Under the pieces are notes generated by a model, which had not been told where the DNA came from, ran no database searches, and saw only the letters and a list, made by a program, of their open reading frames with translations. This document shows positions 46,173 to 53,633 of a stretch of 64,000 nt of DNA, piece by piece; positions within the stretch are counted from its first letter, which is position 1; every line of letters starts with the position of its first letter. The stretch is taken from contig NZ_JAEACT010000002.1 in assembly GCF_021432385.1 (NCBI RefSeq), positions 2,127,501 to 2,191,500 of the forward strand, read 5' to 3'. The stretch is from Clostridium hydrogenum. GTDB taxonomy: Bacteria > Bacillota > Clostridia > Clostridiales > Clostridiaceae. The translations under genes and the position numbers were made by a program.

Positions 46173-47291
46173 TCAAAAATTAATTTTATTCCTTCTCATA
46201 CTAATGCTCTCTACAATACCTATTCCTATAAACCCTGTAAGCATAGAACTACCACCATAACTTACAAAAGGAAGTGCTAACCCTGAAATAGGCATAATTC
46301 CTATAGTCATACCTATATTTTGAAGTGTTGAAAATAGAAATGATGATGCAATTCCAACGCAAAAAATCTTTCCAAATATGTCCTTAGAATTTTTTGCTAC
46401 TTTTATAATTCTGCAAAATAGCACAATATAAAGTATTATAAGTACTAACGCGCCAATAAGACCCCATTCCTCACCAATAACAGCAAATATAAAATCTGTA
46501 TGCGTTTCTGGGATATATCCTCCTTGTACTTGCGTACCATTTAAAAAGCCTTTTCCAAATACTCCTCCAGAACCTATACCTATTTTAGATTGTATTAACT
46601 GGAGGCCTGTTGAAATCCTATACTTTTCAGGATTTAAAAAACTTGTAAATCTCTCTTTCCAATAAGCTTTCATTATTGAAGTATTCCATACAGCCGCTAT
46701 TCCTATTACTATTGTGAAAATGCCACCAAAAATAACTTTTAAATCAAGTCCAGCTATAAAAAATATTCCAAATACTATAAAAAAACACACCATAGTCATT
46801 CCCATATCAGGTTCAATAACAATTAAAACCATAGTTATTGCAGAATAGGTAAGAAGACTTAAGAAATTCTTTACATTATTTATATTACTCTTCATGTTAT
46901 CAATTTTTTTTGCAAGTAAAATTATGAGCGCTATCTTTGCAAATTCTGATGGCTGAATAGCTCTACTGCCTATAGATATCCACCCAGTTGCTCCATTTAC
47001 TGTTTTTCCTGCCACATCATTAAATATTAATAATACTATTGAAGCTGCATATATAATTTCAGCATAATTAATTAAAATGTTGTAATCAAATGTTGAAATT
47101 AGATAAACTAAAACTAGACCCATTATTGTCCAAATAATTTGTAATTTCCAGTTATTTAAAAGTTCTGGTTTATTATGAACCGCACTATATATATTTACAG
47201 TACTAAATGCTGACAATAATATTGGAATTATGATAATACTTATGTCAATTTGTTTTAACAATCTTCTATCAATTTTCAATTTATTAAGCAT
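46173..47291 (-). CDS. rodA: FtsW/RodA/SpoVE family glycosyltransferase, RodA type
   Basis: 372 residues with ten membrane helices. Characteristic blocks are GSRAIQPSEFAKIALI, FLNPEKYRISTGLQLIQSK, GGVFGKGFLNGTQ, IPETHTDFIFAVIGEEWG and LPFVSYGGSSML. SEDS enzymes polymerise lipid II together with a class B PBP. Its place beside minCDE, mre and the PBP genes marks it as RodA rather than FtsW. Confidence 0.93.
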   Translation of the reverse strand: MLNKLKIDRRLLKQIDISIIIIPILLSAFSTVNIYSAVHNKPELLNNWKLQIIWTIMGLVLVYLISTFDYNILINYAEIIYAASIVLLIFNDVAGKTVNGATGWISIGSRAIQPSEFAKIALIILLAKKIDNMKSNINNVKNFLSLLTYSAITMVLIVIEPDMGMTMVCFFIVFGIFFIAGLDLKVIFGGIFTIVIGIAAVWNTSIMKAYWKERFTSFLNPEKYRISTGLQLIQSKIGIGSGGVFGKGFLNGTQVQGGYIPETHTDFIFAVIGEEWGLIGALVLIILYIVLFCRIIKVAKNSKDIFGKIFCVGIASSFLFSTLQNIGMTIGIMPISGLALPFVSYGGSSMLTGFIGIGIVESISMRRNKINF

Positions 47292-47337
47292 ATTCTCCCC
47301 TCCAGGCTTAAATTATATCATAAAAAATAAAAAAAAC

Positions 47338-47360
47338 TATGTATAATAATTAATACATAG
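47338..47360 (-). terminator. terminator behind minE
   Basis: Stem CTATGTAT/ATACATAG with a seven-base loop, then TTTTTTTTATTTTTTATG on the minus strand. It separates minCDE from rodA. Confidence 0.85.
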
Positions 47361-47407
47361 CCTCTCCCAAAAGTAATTTTCCTGGAAATAAATCTAATTT
47401 TTAACTT

Positions 47408-47668
47408 TTACTTTGCCCTCATTTTTTTTATTGGTATATTAGCAACTAAAGCAGGTGAACTTCCTTCTTCAGCATTTGTCCTTGTGAGTTTCACATCTAC
47501 ATCTGAATTGTCTATCTCAACATATTTAGCAATAACATTTAAAATTTCACCCTTTATTGTTTCTAATAGTTCTGGCGATAAATCAGCTCTATCATGTATC
47601 AATATAAGCTTTAGTCTTTCTTTCGCCACATCTTTCGATGAAGATTTAAACAGACTAAACAAATCCAT
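47408..47668 (-). CDS. minE: cell division topological specificity factor MinE
   Basis: 86 residues: VAKERLKLILIHDRADLSPE (MinD-binding helix), then EILNVIAKYVEIDN. It drives MinD oscillation. MinE with MinCD is usual in clostridia, unlike Bacillus subtilis, which uses DivIVA/MinJ. It follows minD by 11 bases. Confidence 0.96.
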   Translation of the reverse strand: MDLFSLFKSSSKDVAKERLKLILIHDRADLSPELLETIKGEILNVIAKYVEIDNSDVDVKLTRTNAEEGSSPALVANIPIKKMRAK

Positions 47669-47679
47669 AACTTTCCCTC

Positions 47680-48477
47680 CTATTTTACGTTAAACAACTT
47701 CTTTATAGCTGCAACAAATCCACTATTATGTTCTTCATAGCTCTGAAATGGAACCTCTTCGCCAGTTATTCTTTTTGCTATATCCCTAAAAGCTTTACCT
47801 GCCTTTGCATTTTGAGTTAATACAATAGGTTCTCCTTTATTAGTTGATATAGTAATTTCTTTATCATTAGGCACAACACCTATAAGTTTTATTGCTAGAT
47901 TATCTATTACATCTTCTATACCTAACATATCACCTTTTTTAACCATATCGTAATCTATTCTATTTACAATAACTTGATGATTATCTAGTCCTCTTGCATC
48001 TAACTTTCCAATAACTCTATCAGCATCTCTAATAGAAGTAACTTCAGGATTTACTACAATTATTGCTCTATCTGCTCCTACTACAGCATTTTCAAACCCT
48101 TGTTCAATTCCTGCTGGGCAATCGATTAATACATAATCACTTTCTGCCTTAAGCTCGTTTATTAAATTAAGCATTTGCTCTGGTTTTACATCATCTTTAT
48201 CTCTTGTTTGGGCTGTTGGAAGCAAAAACATTTTTTCATATCTCTTATCTTTAATAAGCGCCTGCTTTAATCTGCAATTTTCTTCTATTACATCTAGAAG
48301 TGTAAAAACAATTCTGTTTTCTAAACCCATAAGTACATCTAAATTTCTAAGGCCTGTATCACCATCAACAAGAACAACTTTTTTCCCCATTGCTGCAAGC
48401 GCAGTACCTATATTTGCTGTAGTTGTAGTTTTACCAACTCCGCCTTTACCAGATGTTATTACTATAGCCTCTCCCAT
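47680..48477 (-). CDS. minD: septum site-determining ATPase MinD
   Basis: 265 residues, deviant Walker A SGKGGVGKTTTTANIG, VLIDCPAGIEQG, and a C-terminal amphipathic helix (GFVAAIKKLFNVK) for membrane binding. The ATG at 48477 is chosen because it follows GGAGGTAATTTTTTT; an in-frame earlier start would overlap minC. Confidence 0.97.
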   Translation of the reverse strand: MGEAIVITSGKGGVGKTTTTANIGTALAAMGKKVVLVDGDTGLRNLDVLMGLENRIVFTLLDVIEENCRLKQALIKDKRYEKMFLLPTAQTRDKDDVKPEQMLNLINELKAESDYVLIDCPAGIEQGFENAVVGADRAIIVVNPEVTSIRDADRVIGKLDARGLDNHQVIVNRIDYDMVKKGDMLGIEDVIDNLAIKLIGVVPNDKEITISTNKGEPIVLTQNAKAGKAFRDIAKRITGEEVPFQSYEEHNSGFVAAIKKLFNVK

Positions 48478-48493
48478 AAAAAAATTACCTCCA

Positions 48494-49126
48494 TTATATA
48501 AATTTATTAGGTGAATACGGTTCAACAATTATTGAATTTTCTTTTAATTTTGCTACTTCAGGATAATCAGGTTTATCATCTTCCTCTGGTGCTCTTGCAA
48601 TTCTATTTGCTATTTGAAGTATTTTGGGTTGTAACCTAAATGCAGCTATAATAGCTTTTTCATTACCATTCATACCTGCATGAACTTCGCCCCTTAAAAG
48701 CCCAAACACAATTATATTTCCAGCTGCATACACTTCTGAGCCAGGATTTACATCTCCAATAATGACTATATTTCCAGAATACTTAACAACTTGTCCACTT
48801 CTTATAGTCCTTCTTAAAAATTTTGTTCTCCCCTCATATATGCCATTAAACACCTTATTGCTTTTATCTTCAAAATCTTCAAAAATGCAATCTTTTATTA
48901 AAAACTCTTCAAATAAAACATCCTTAAGTCTTCTTAAATTTTTATCATTAAACTCCTTAAGTTCAGTTGTTATTTTTAAAGTACATCCCTTATAAAACTT
49001 CTTTCCCTTTGATAACTTTCCAATTAAAGCATCGAGCATTTCATCAAAATCTTTAAAATTATTCATACTTATTATAATATTTAGTCCATCTCTATTACCT
49101 TTTAGTACTATTCCGTCTCTAATCAT
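48494..49126 (-). CDS. minC: septum site-determining protein MinC
   Basis: 210 residues. N-terminal domain [20 protein letters not shown]; the C-terminal beta helix has [20 protein letters not shown] and [20 protein letters not shown]. It inhibits FtsZ assembly. The ATG at 49126 follows GGAGGGTTGTT. First gene of minCDE. Confidence 0.96.
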   Translation of the reverse strand: MIRDGIVLKGNRDGLNIIISMNNFKDFDEMLDALIGKLSKGKKFYKGCTLKITTELKEFNDKNLRRLKDVLFEEFLIKDCIFEDFEDKSNKVFNGIYEGRTKFLRRTIRSGQVVKYSGNIVIIGDVNPGSEVYAAGNIIVFGLLRGEVHAGMNGNEKAIIAAFRLQPKILQIANRIARAPEEDDKPDYPEVAKLKENSIIVEPYSPNKFI

Positions 49127-49283
49127 AACAACCCTCCACACATCCTAGTGTAGTTATCTTAAATATATTTCAACATTTTTTTATAAAATCCTTCTTTTTG
49201 TATATAATTTTTATGACTATTTTAATTTATCTTACATTTTAATAATACAACACTTTGCTTTTGCAGTAAAATAATTTTTTTAT

Positions 49284-49475
49284 GCGAAATAAGTGTATTG
49301 CAGGATATTAAATAAAATTAATAAATCTAAGGCAAAAAACCTTTAAAACCCTAAGAAGTTTCAATAACTCGCTGAAAAGATGCTCAGACAATTGAAACAT
49401 CTAAGTCTTTTAAAGTTTTTTTACCTAAGATTTATAAAATTTTATTTAAATCATCCTACAACACACTTAATTCGC
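49284..49475. repeat. family E long palindrome, E1
   Basis: GCGAAATAAGTGTATTGCAG at the left pairs with the right-hand end CACACTTAATTCGC. Complementarity continues through ATAAATCTAAGG / CCTAAGATTTAT and AAGTTTCAATAA / TTGAAACAT. The apex holds AATAACTCGC...GATGCTCAGACAA, which is the apex motif of E2 and E3 on the other strand. A fragment of its left arm recurs at 53219-53250. Confidence 0.75.
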
Positions 49476-49692
49476 AATTACAGTGGTTTAATGAAAGAAC
49501 ACATACCAGAGGCTTGGGCGTAAGACCATTAGGATTCTTGAACCTATATCATTAATTTCTAATGCTCCATTTCAAAGACATAAATTAATCAAAAATATTA
49601 GTGTGCCTACGGAATTTTGGTGTAGTACATAAACAATATTTATTACTAAAATCATTAAGTTTACTTTATTAAGTTGTTAAATAACAATTATA

Positions 49693-50006
49693 TATTGTGA
49701 AACAAAGATGTAGTGGATTAATCAAAGAACCTTTGGTAGGTGTAGGAAAAAAATGATGTTAGGGAATAGTGGCGAAAAAATTTCTAAAATAAAATTGTAT
49801 AAAACTTAGTGGAAAATTTTTTAAAGCTTTAGAGCTTTAGATTGTCTGAGCATCTTTTTGCGAGTTATCGAAAGCTCTTAAGCTTTAAAAAATTTGCCGC
49901 TTAGTTTTATTAATTTTATTTAGGATTTTGAGCTACTATTCACTAACATCATTTTTCTACACCTGCCAAAGGTTATTTGATTTTGCACTACACTTTGCTT
50001 CCAATG
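49693..50006. repeat. family E long palindrome, E2
   Basis: Arms of about 145 bases: ATTGTGAAACAAAGATGTAG with CTACACTTTGCTTCCAAT; ACCTTTGGTAGGTGTAGG with CTACACCTGCCAAAGGT; ATGATGTTAGGGAATAGT with ACTATTCACTAACATCAT; and an inner AAAGCTTTAGAGCTTTAG region. The apex is TTGTCTGAGCATCTTTTTGC followed by GAGTTAT. It ends at the stop codon of the first PBP gene and is nearly repeated at 53279-53594. Confidence 0.8.
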
Positions 50007-50007
50007 T

Positions 50008-52752
50008 TTAATTTTGCACATTATCAAATTCTGGTTTTGCATTTATTTCAAAATCCTGTGGGATATTATCCATTTTTAATACATTTTTAAAATATGCTTC
50101 ATACATAGCCTTTGCTACATCTGTTGCTTGAGTTCCAAAACCTCCATCAAAAATTACCGATACCACAGCTATTTTAGGATTATCTGCTGGTGCATATCCT
50201 ATATATTCTGCATAAGAGGTTCTCCCTATTTCATTTTCCTTCTCCTCCGTATATGGATCTGCAGTACCTGTTTTACCTGCTGTCTTAAAAGGTAAATTAG
50301 TAAATTTCCCAGCTGCAGTACCTATTTCATTAACCATTTCCATTCCCTTTTTTACAATATCCAAATTATATTTTTTTACATCCACGTTATGAATAACTTC
50401 TGGCTGTACCTTTTTTATTACTTTTCCATCAGCATCTGTTATACTATCAATAAGATGTACTTTATATCTTTTTCCTCCATTAGCTATAGTTGCAACATAA
50501 TTTACAAGCTGAACAGGGGTAAACTGATTAACTCCTTGACCTATAGCTGCATTATATGTGTTGGCTGGCACTGTAGCTTCTGAAATATAATGATTTACTT
50601 GCCATGATATTCCTGACATTATTTTATTCATATCTGAACTTGAAAAAGACTTTCCACTATACAAAGGATCTGCTTCTATAAGTTTTGTAATTAAATCTGC
50701 AATTTTAGTTTTATCATCATTAGTTATAATTCTATATTTATTAGCCGCCCCATCAACTACAGCATTTTTCATAGCACTTTTAATATCAACTTTTAAACCC
50801 TTAACATCTTTATTATCATCATCTTGTGTATACAAATTTATGGCTGGAGATTTATTTAAGTATTTTTTATTTTGAAGATCAGCCATAATTGCCCAAGCTG
50901 CCTGCTGCCCAAAATTATGTCTTATACTGTATGAATTAAATACCTGACCAAAATTTTCTTGAATTTCAATTCCTGTAGAAGCATTTATACCTGAATTAGG
51001 CTTTATTCCAAGTCCAAATTCCCAAGCATATTTTGAAATTATGTCTTCTCCAAGTTTTTCTCTAAGCCATTGACCTACAGTCATAAAATAGGCATTACTT
51101 GATTTTGCAATTGCATAAATCAAATTATTTGTTCCTAAATCACCATCGGCGTTAAAATGAGGATTAAAATTCTTTCCGTCATTAAACCAACCTGGATCTC
51201 TTATAGATGTATTTTCTGTTATTGTTCCAGTTTCAAGCCCCGCTATAGCTGTAATTGGCTTAAAAGTTGAACCTGGAGGTATAAGTGACATAGTAGCATA
51301 ATCATAAAGATATTTCGGTAAATAATCATATTGATCCACTCTCTTTCCCGTGCTTTTATTAATTGGAAAAAGTTCATCCATTAAGCTACTTTTAACACGA
51401 GCCTGCTTCGCTTGTGTATCCACATCAGGAAAATATTTGTTTATTGCTTCATCAGATATTCCATTTGGATCCGAGAAATCATTAGGATTAAAATTAGGCT
51501 CACTGACTAATGCTAAAATTCCACCAGTATTAAGATCTATTGCAGCAGCTGCTCCCCTCGTCGCATTTCCGGTATAGGTTTTAGAATTGTTAGAACTTTG
51601 ATCATTAGGGTGTTTTTGAAGATAATCCATTGCGTTTAAAAGTGCTTTTTCCCCGGCATATTGAACATCTTTATTCAAGGTTAAATGAACATTTTGCCCT
51701 GGATAAGAATCTCTACTGGCAAATTCGTTTATTACATTTCCATTTTTATTTACTTCAACAACTTTCCCTCCAGATGATCCTCTAAGTCTATCTTCTTCAC
51801 TAGCTTCAAGTCCTGCAATTCCTTTAAGATCAGAATTTATATCATATCCACGTTCAACATAACTGTCTGATTCTTCTGGTGTAGAAGTACTAATTTTCCC
51901 TATATAACCTATTACATTTGAAGCAAGTTTTCCATATGGATATTTCCTTATAGGTTCTATAGAAATATCTATGCCTGGAAGTTCATTTAATTTTTGCAAA
52001 AATGCAAAGGCAGTTGTTCGCTTTATATTACTTGCAATGGCCACTGGTTTAGATCCCGAATAGCTTTGCATTTTAACTGCATCTTTTATAACCATAAATT
52101 TTCTAATATCTTCTACAGTACATTTTTTACTTACAGTTTTACCATCCATAGTAAACTTGTATGACTTTGGAATATCATATCCCTTTTTCCCAGCCAGTTT
52201 TTCAAAAGCATATTTCGCGGAAATTTTAAGTTCCCACTTATCTACTTTTGCTTTCTGTGCATCTGTAAGATTAATTTCTTTTATACTCCCATATAAATTT
52301 CTCCTTATGTTATCTCTAAAACCTTCTTGCGTTAAAAATCTAAGCTTAGCTTCTCTTATTTCTTTGGGATCATTTGTTTTAAAGTCAAACCTATAAGGAT
52401 TCACTTTTAATGGGAAATCATCATTTTGCGCTTCTCCATTTGCATCTAAAATACTAAATACTTTAGCTGCAGTAGTATAAAATGGTTTTATAGTATTATC
52501 AGATTCCATATATGTAACATTAAAGCTCTGCTCACTTGTTGCAAGTACCGTACCCGTGGAATCTAGTATTTGACCTCTTGGTGCATCTTCTTTTATAAAT
52601 CTATGTGCCTTAGTATTTGCAGCTGCCATATAGCTTTGTGATTCTACAACTTGAAGAAAAACAAGTCTTACACATATGACTAAAAATATAAAAAAGACCA
52701 TAACATATAAGGCTGTAAATCTTGTAAATCTTTTCTCCCTTTTAGCTTTCAT
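50008..52752 (-). CDS. class B penicillin-binding protein (PBP2/MrdA type), copy 1
   Basis: 914 residues. Cytoplasmic KREKRFTRFT, a membrane anchor (about 14-34), a dimerisation domain with APRGQILDSTGTVLATS, then the transpeptidase domain with S495-T-F-K498, S551-S-N553 and K827-T-G829. An insert of roughly 130 residues between the second and third motif makes it longer than the 600-700 residues usual for PBP2. It cross-links peptidoglycan, probably with RodA. It is the last of three tandem copies in transcription order. Confidence 0.92.
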   Translation of the reverse strand: MKAKREKRFTRFTALYVMVFFIFLVICVRLVFLQVVESQSYMAAANTKAHRFIKEDAPRGQILDSTGTVLATSEQSFNVTYMESDNTIKPFYTTAAKVFSILDANGEAQNDDFPLKVNPYRFDFKTNDPKEIREAKLRFLTQEGFRDNIRRNLYGSIKEINLTDAQKAKVDKWELKISAKYAFEKLAGKKGYDIPKSYKFTMDGKTVSKKCTVEDIRKFMVIKDAVKMQSYSGSKPVAIASNIKRTTAFAFLQKLNELPGIDISIEPIRKYPYGKLASNVIGYIGKISTSTPEESDSYVERGYDINSDLKGIAGLEASEEDRLRGSSGGKVVEVNKNGNVINEFASRDSYPGQNVHLTLNKDVQYAGEKALLNAMDYLQKHPNDQSSNNSKTYTGNATRGAAAAIDLNTGGILALVSEPNFNPNDFSDPNGISDEAINKYFPDVDTQAKQARVKSSLMDELFPINKSTGKRVDQYDYLPKYLYDYATMSLIPPGSTFKPITAIAGLETGTITENTSIRDPGWFNDGKNFNPHFNADGDLGTNNLIYAIAKSSNAYFMTVGQWLREKLGEDIISKYAWEFGLGIKPNSGINASTGIEIQENFGQVFNSYSIRHNFGQQAAWAIMADLQNKKYLNKSPAINLYTQDDDNKDVKGLKVDIKSAMKNAVVDGAANKYRIITNDDKTKIADLITKLIEADPLYSGKSFSSSDMNKIMSGISWQVNHYISEATVPANTYNAAIGQGVNQFTPVQLVNYVATIANGGKRYKVHLIDSITDADGKVIKKVQPEVIHNVDVKKYNLDIVKKGMEMVNEIGTAAGKFTNLPFKTAGKTGTADPYTEEKENEIGRTSYAEYIGYAPADNPKIAVVSVIFDGGFGTQATDVAKAMYEAYFKNVLKMDNIPQDFEINAKPEFDNVQN

Positions 52753-52777
52753 ATAATATTTCCCCTCTACTCTCTAT

Positions 52778-53105
52778 ATAGTGAAACTACATTTAAATTA
52801 CAAATTAAAAATACAAAGTTTATCCTTACAAATTACAATTTGGGAAGCAGAGTACAAAGTACAGAGTACAGTGAATGATGATTTGCCTTTCGCTTCTCTC
52901 AGGTAAATCTTAAACTTAATGTTGCCAGCTTCGCTGAGCACCGTGTATGACGCGATTGCGCAGCAATAAAAAAATAACTTTTCAGATTTTCCGCAGTGCT
53001 AACGGAGAAAAATCATCCTTCGTTGTACTCTGTGTTAAATTGTAATTTAACAAGATACATTTAGTATTTGTAATTTTATTATTTCATAGTGATTTATCTT
53101 TAATA
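52778..53105. repeat. family B repeat B2, interrupted by A3
   Basis: The left half reads ATTACAAAT...AAGTTTATCCTTACAAATTA and the right half AATTGTAATTTAACAAGATA, CATTTAGTATTTGTAAT and TTTCATAGTGATTTATC. The uninterrupted counterpart is B1, where the halves are adjacent. The break falls in the loop of the CAAATTGTAATTT centre. Confidence 0.65.
52848..53035. repeat. family A multi-hairpin repeat, copy A3 (reverse orientation, nested in B2)
   Basis: Borders are CAGAGTACAAAGTACAGAGT and GTACTCTG. Read on the minus strand, the order is GGATGATTTTTCTCCG...CGGAAAATC, ATTGCTGCGCAAT, GTGCTCAGCGAAGCTGGCAAC, GATTTACCT...AGGCAAATC, as in A2. The stems differ from A2 in sequence but still pair. Confidence 0.8.
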
Positions 53106-53218
53106 AATTATATATCATTATTATAGTATATTTTCAATATTTTGGTAATAAGATTTATAAAAAAACGTACTAAAAAATTATTTAGTACATTTTTTGTGTA
53201 TTTTAACATTATTGCAAG

Positions 53219-53250
53219 GTAAGTGTATTGCAGGATATTAAATAAAATTA
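53219..53250. repeat. fragment of E1 left arm
   Basis: TAAGTGTATTGCAGGATATT then AAATAAAATTA is identical to the start of E1 near 49290-49320, then runs into TTAAGTTGTTAAA, which in the first locus lies about 360 bases further on. This marks a deletion after duplication, or a composite insertion. Confidence 0.7.
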
Positions 53251-53278
53251 CTATTAAGTTGTTAAAAAATAATTGTAT

Positions 53279-53594
53279 ATTGTGAAACAAAGCTGTAGTG
53301 AATTAATCAAATAACCTTTGGTAGGTGTAGGAAAAAATGATGTTGGGGAATAGTGACGAAAAAATATTTTAAATAAAATTGTATAAAACTTAGTGGAAAA
53401 TTTTTTAAAGATTTAGAGATTTAGATTGTCTGAGCTAATCTTTGCGAGTTATCTAAAGCTCTTAAGCTTTAAAAAATTTGCCGCTTAGCTTTATTAATTT
53501 TTATTTAGGATTTTGAGTCGCTATTCACTAACATCATTTTTCTATACCTACCAAAGGTTATTTGATTTTGCACCACACTTTGCTTCACAATGTT
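53279..53594. repeat. family E long palindrome, E3
   Basis: About nine in ten bases equal E2 along its whole length (by eye), including the apex TTGTCTGAGC...GCGAGTTAT and the outer arms ending CACACTTTGCTTCACAATG. Some changes in one arm are matched in the other. It ends about 40 bases before the stop of PBP copy 2, the same relative place as E2 behind copy 1. Confidence 0.8.
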
Positions 53595-53633
53595 TTATGA
53601 TTCTCATTAAACAAATTTTAGCACGATACTATC

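Larger units (their letters stand above)
49127..50007. other. 881-bp gene-free region between minC and the first PBP gene
   Basis: No credible frame. It holds palindromes E1 (49284-49475) and E2 (49693-50006). The stretch between them (about 49476-49690) has an AGTGGTTTAATGAAAGAAC block that resembles the left arm of E2 but finds no complementary partner, so it may be a broken third element. The minC promoter should lie in 49127-49283 but no clear boxes stood out. Confidence 0.6.
52753..53633. other. 881-bp gene-free region between PBP copies 1 and 2
   Basis: It is filled with repeats: a family B element (52778-53105) split by family A copy A3, a fragment of E1 (53219-53250) and palindrome E3 (53279-53594). 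A 60-codon Ile/Leu/Phe-rich frame at 53108-53290 has no ribosome site and is considered chance. Confidence 0.65.

Noticed and set aside
45876..46280. 134-codon plus-strand frame spanning the M23-rodA gap
   Set aside because: It overlaps two real genes on the other strand, with low-complexity Ile/His/Tyr composition and no binding site.
49476..49690. A further complete palindrome between E1 and E2
   Set aside because: AGTGGTTTAATGAAAGAAC resembles the E2 left arm, but no complementary right arm could be found by eye.
49284..50006. Insertion sequence with transposase
   Set aside because: No frame of useful length lies between or within the palindromes on either strand.
53108..53290. 60-codon hydrophobic minus-strand frame in the PBP gap
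   Set aside because: It lies in a repeat-rich spacer, lacks a ribosome site, and its hydrophobicity comes from AT-rich DNA.
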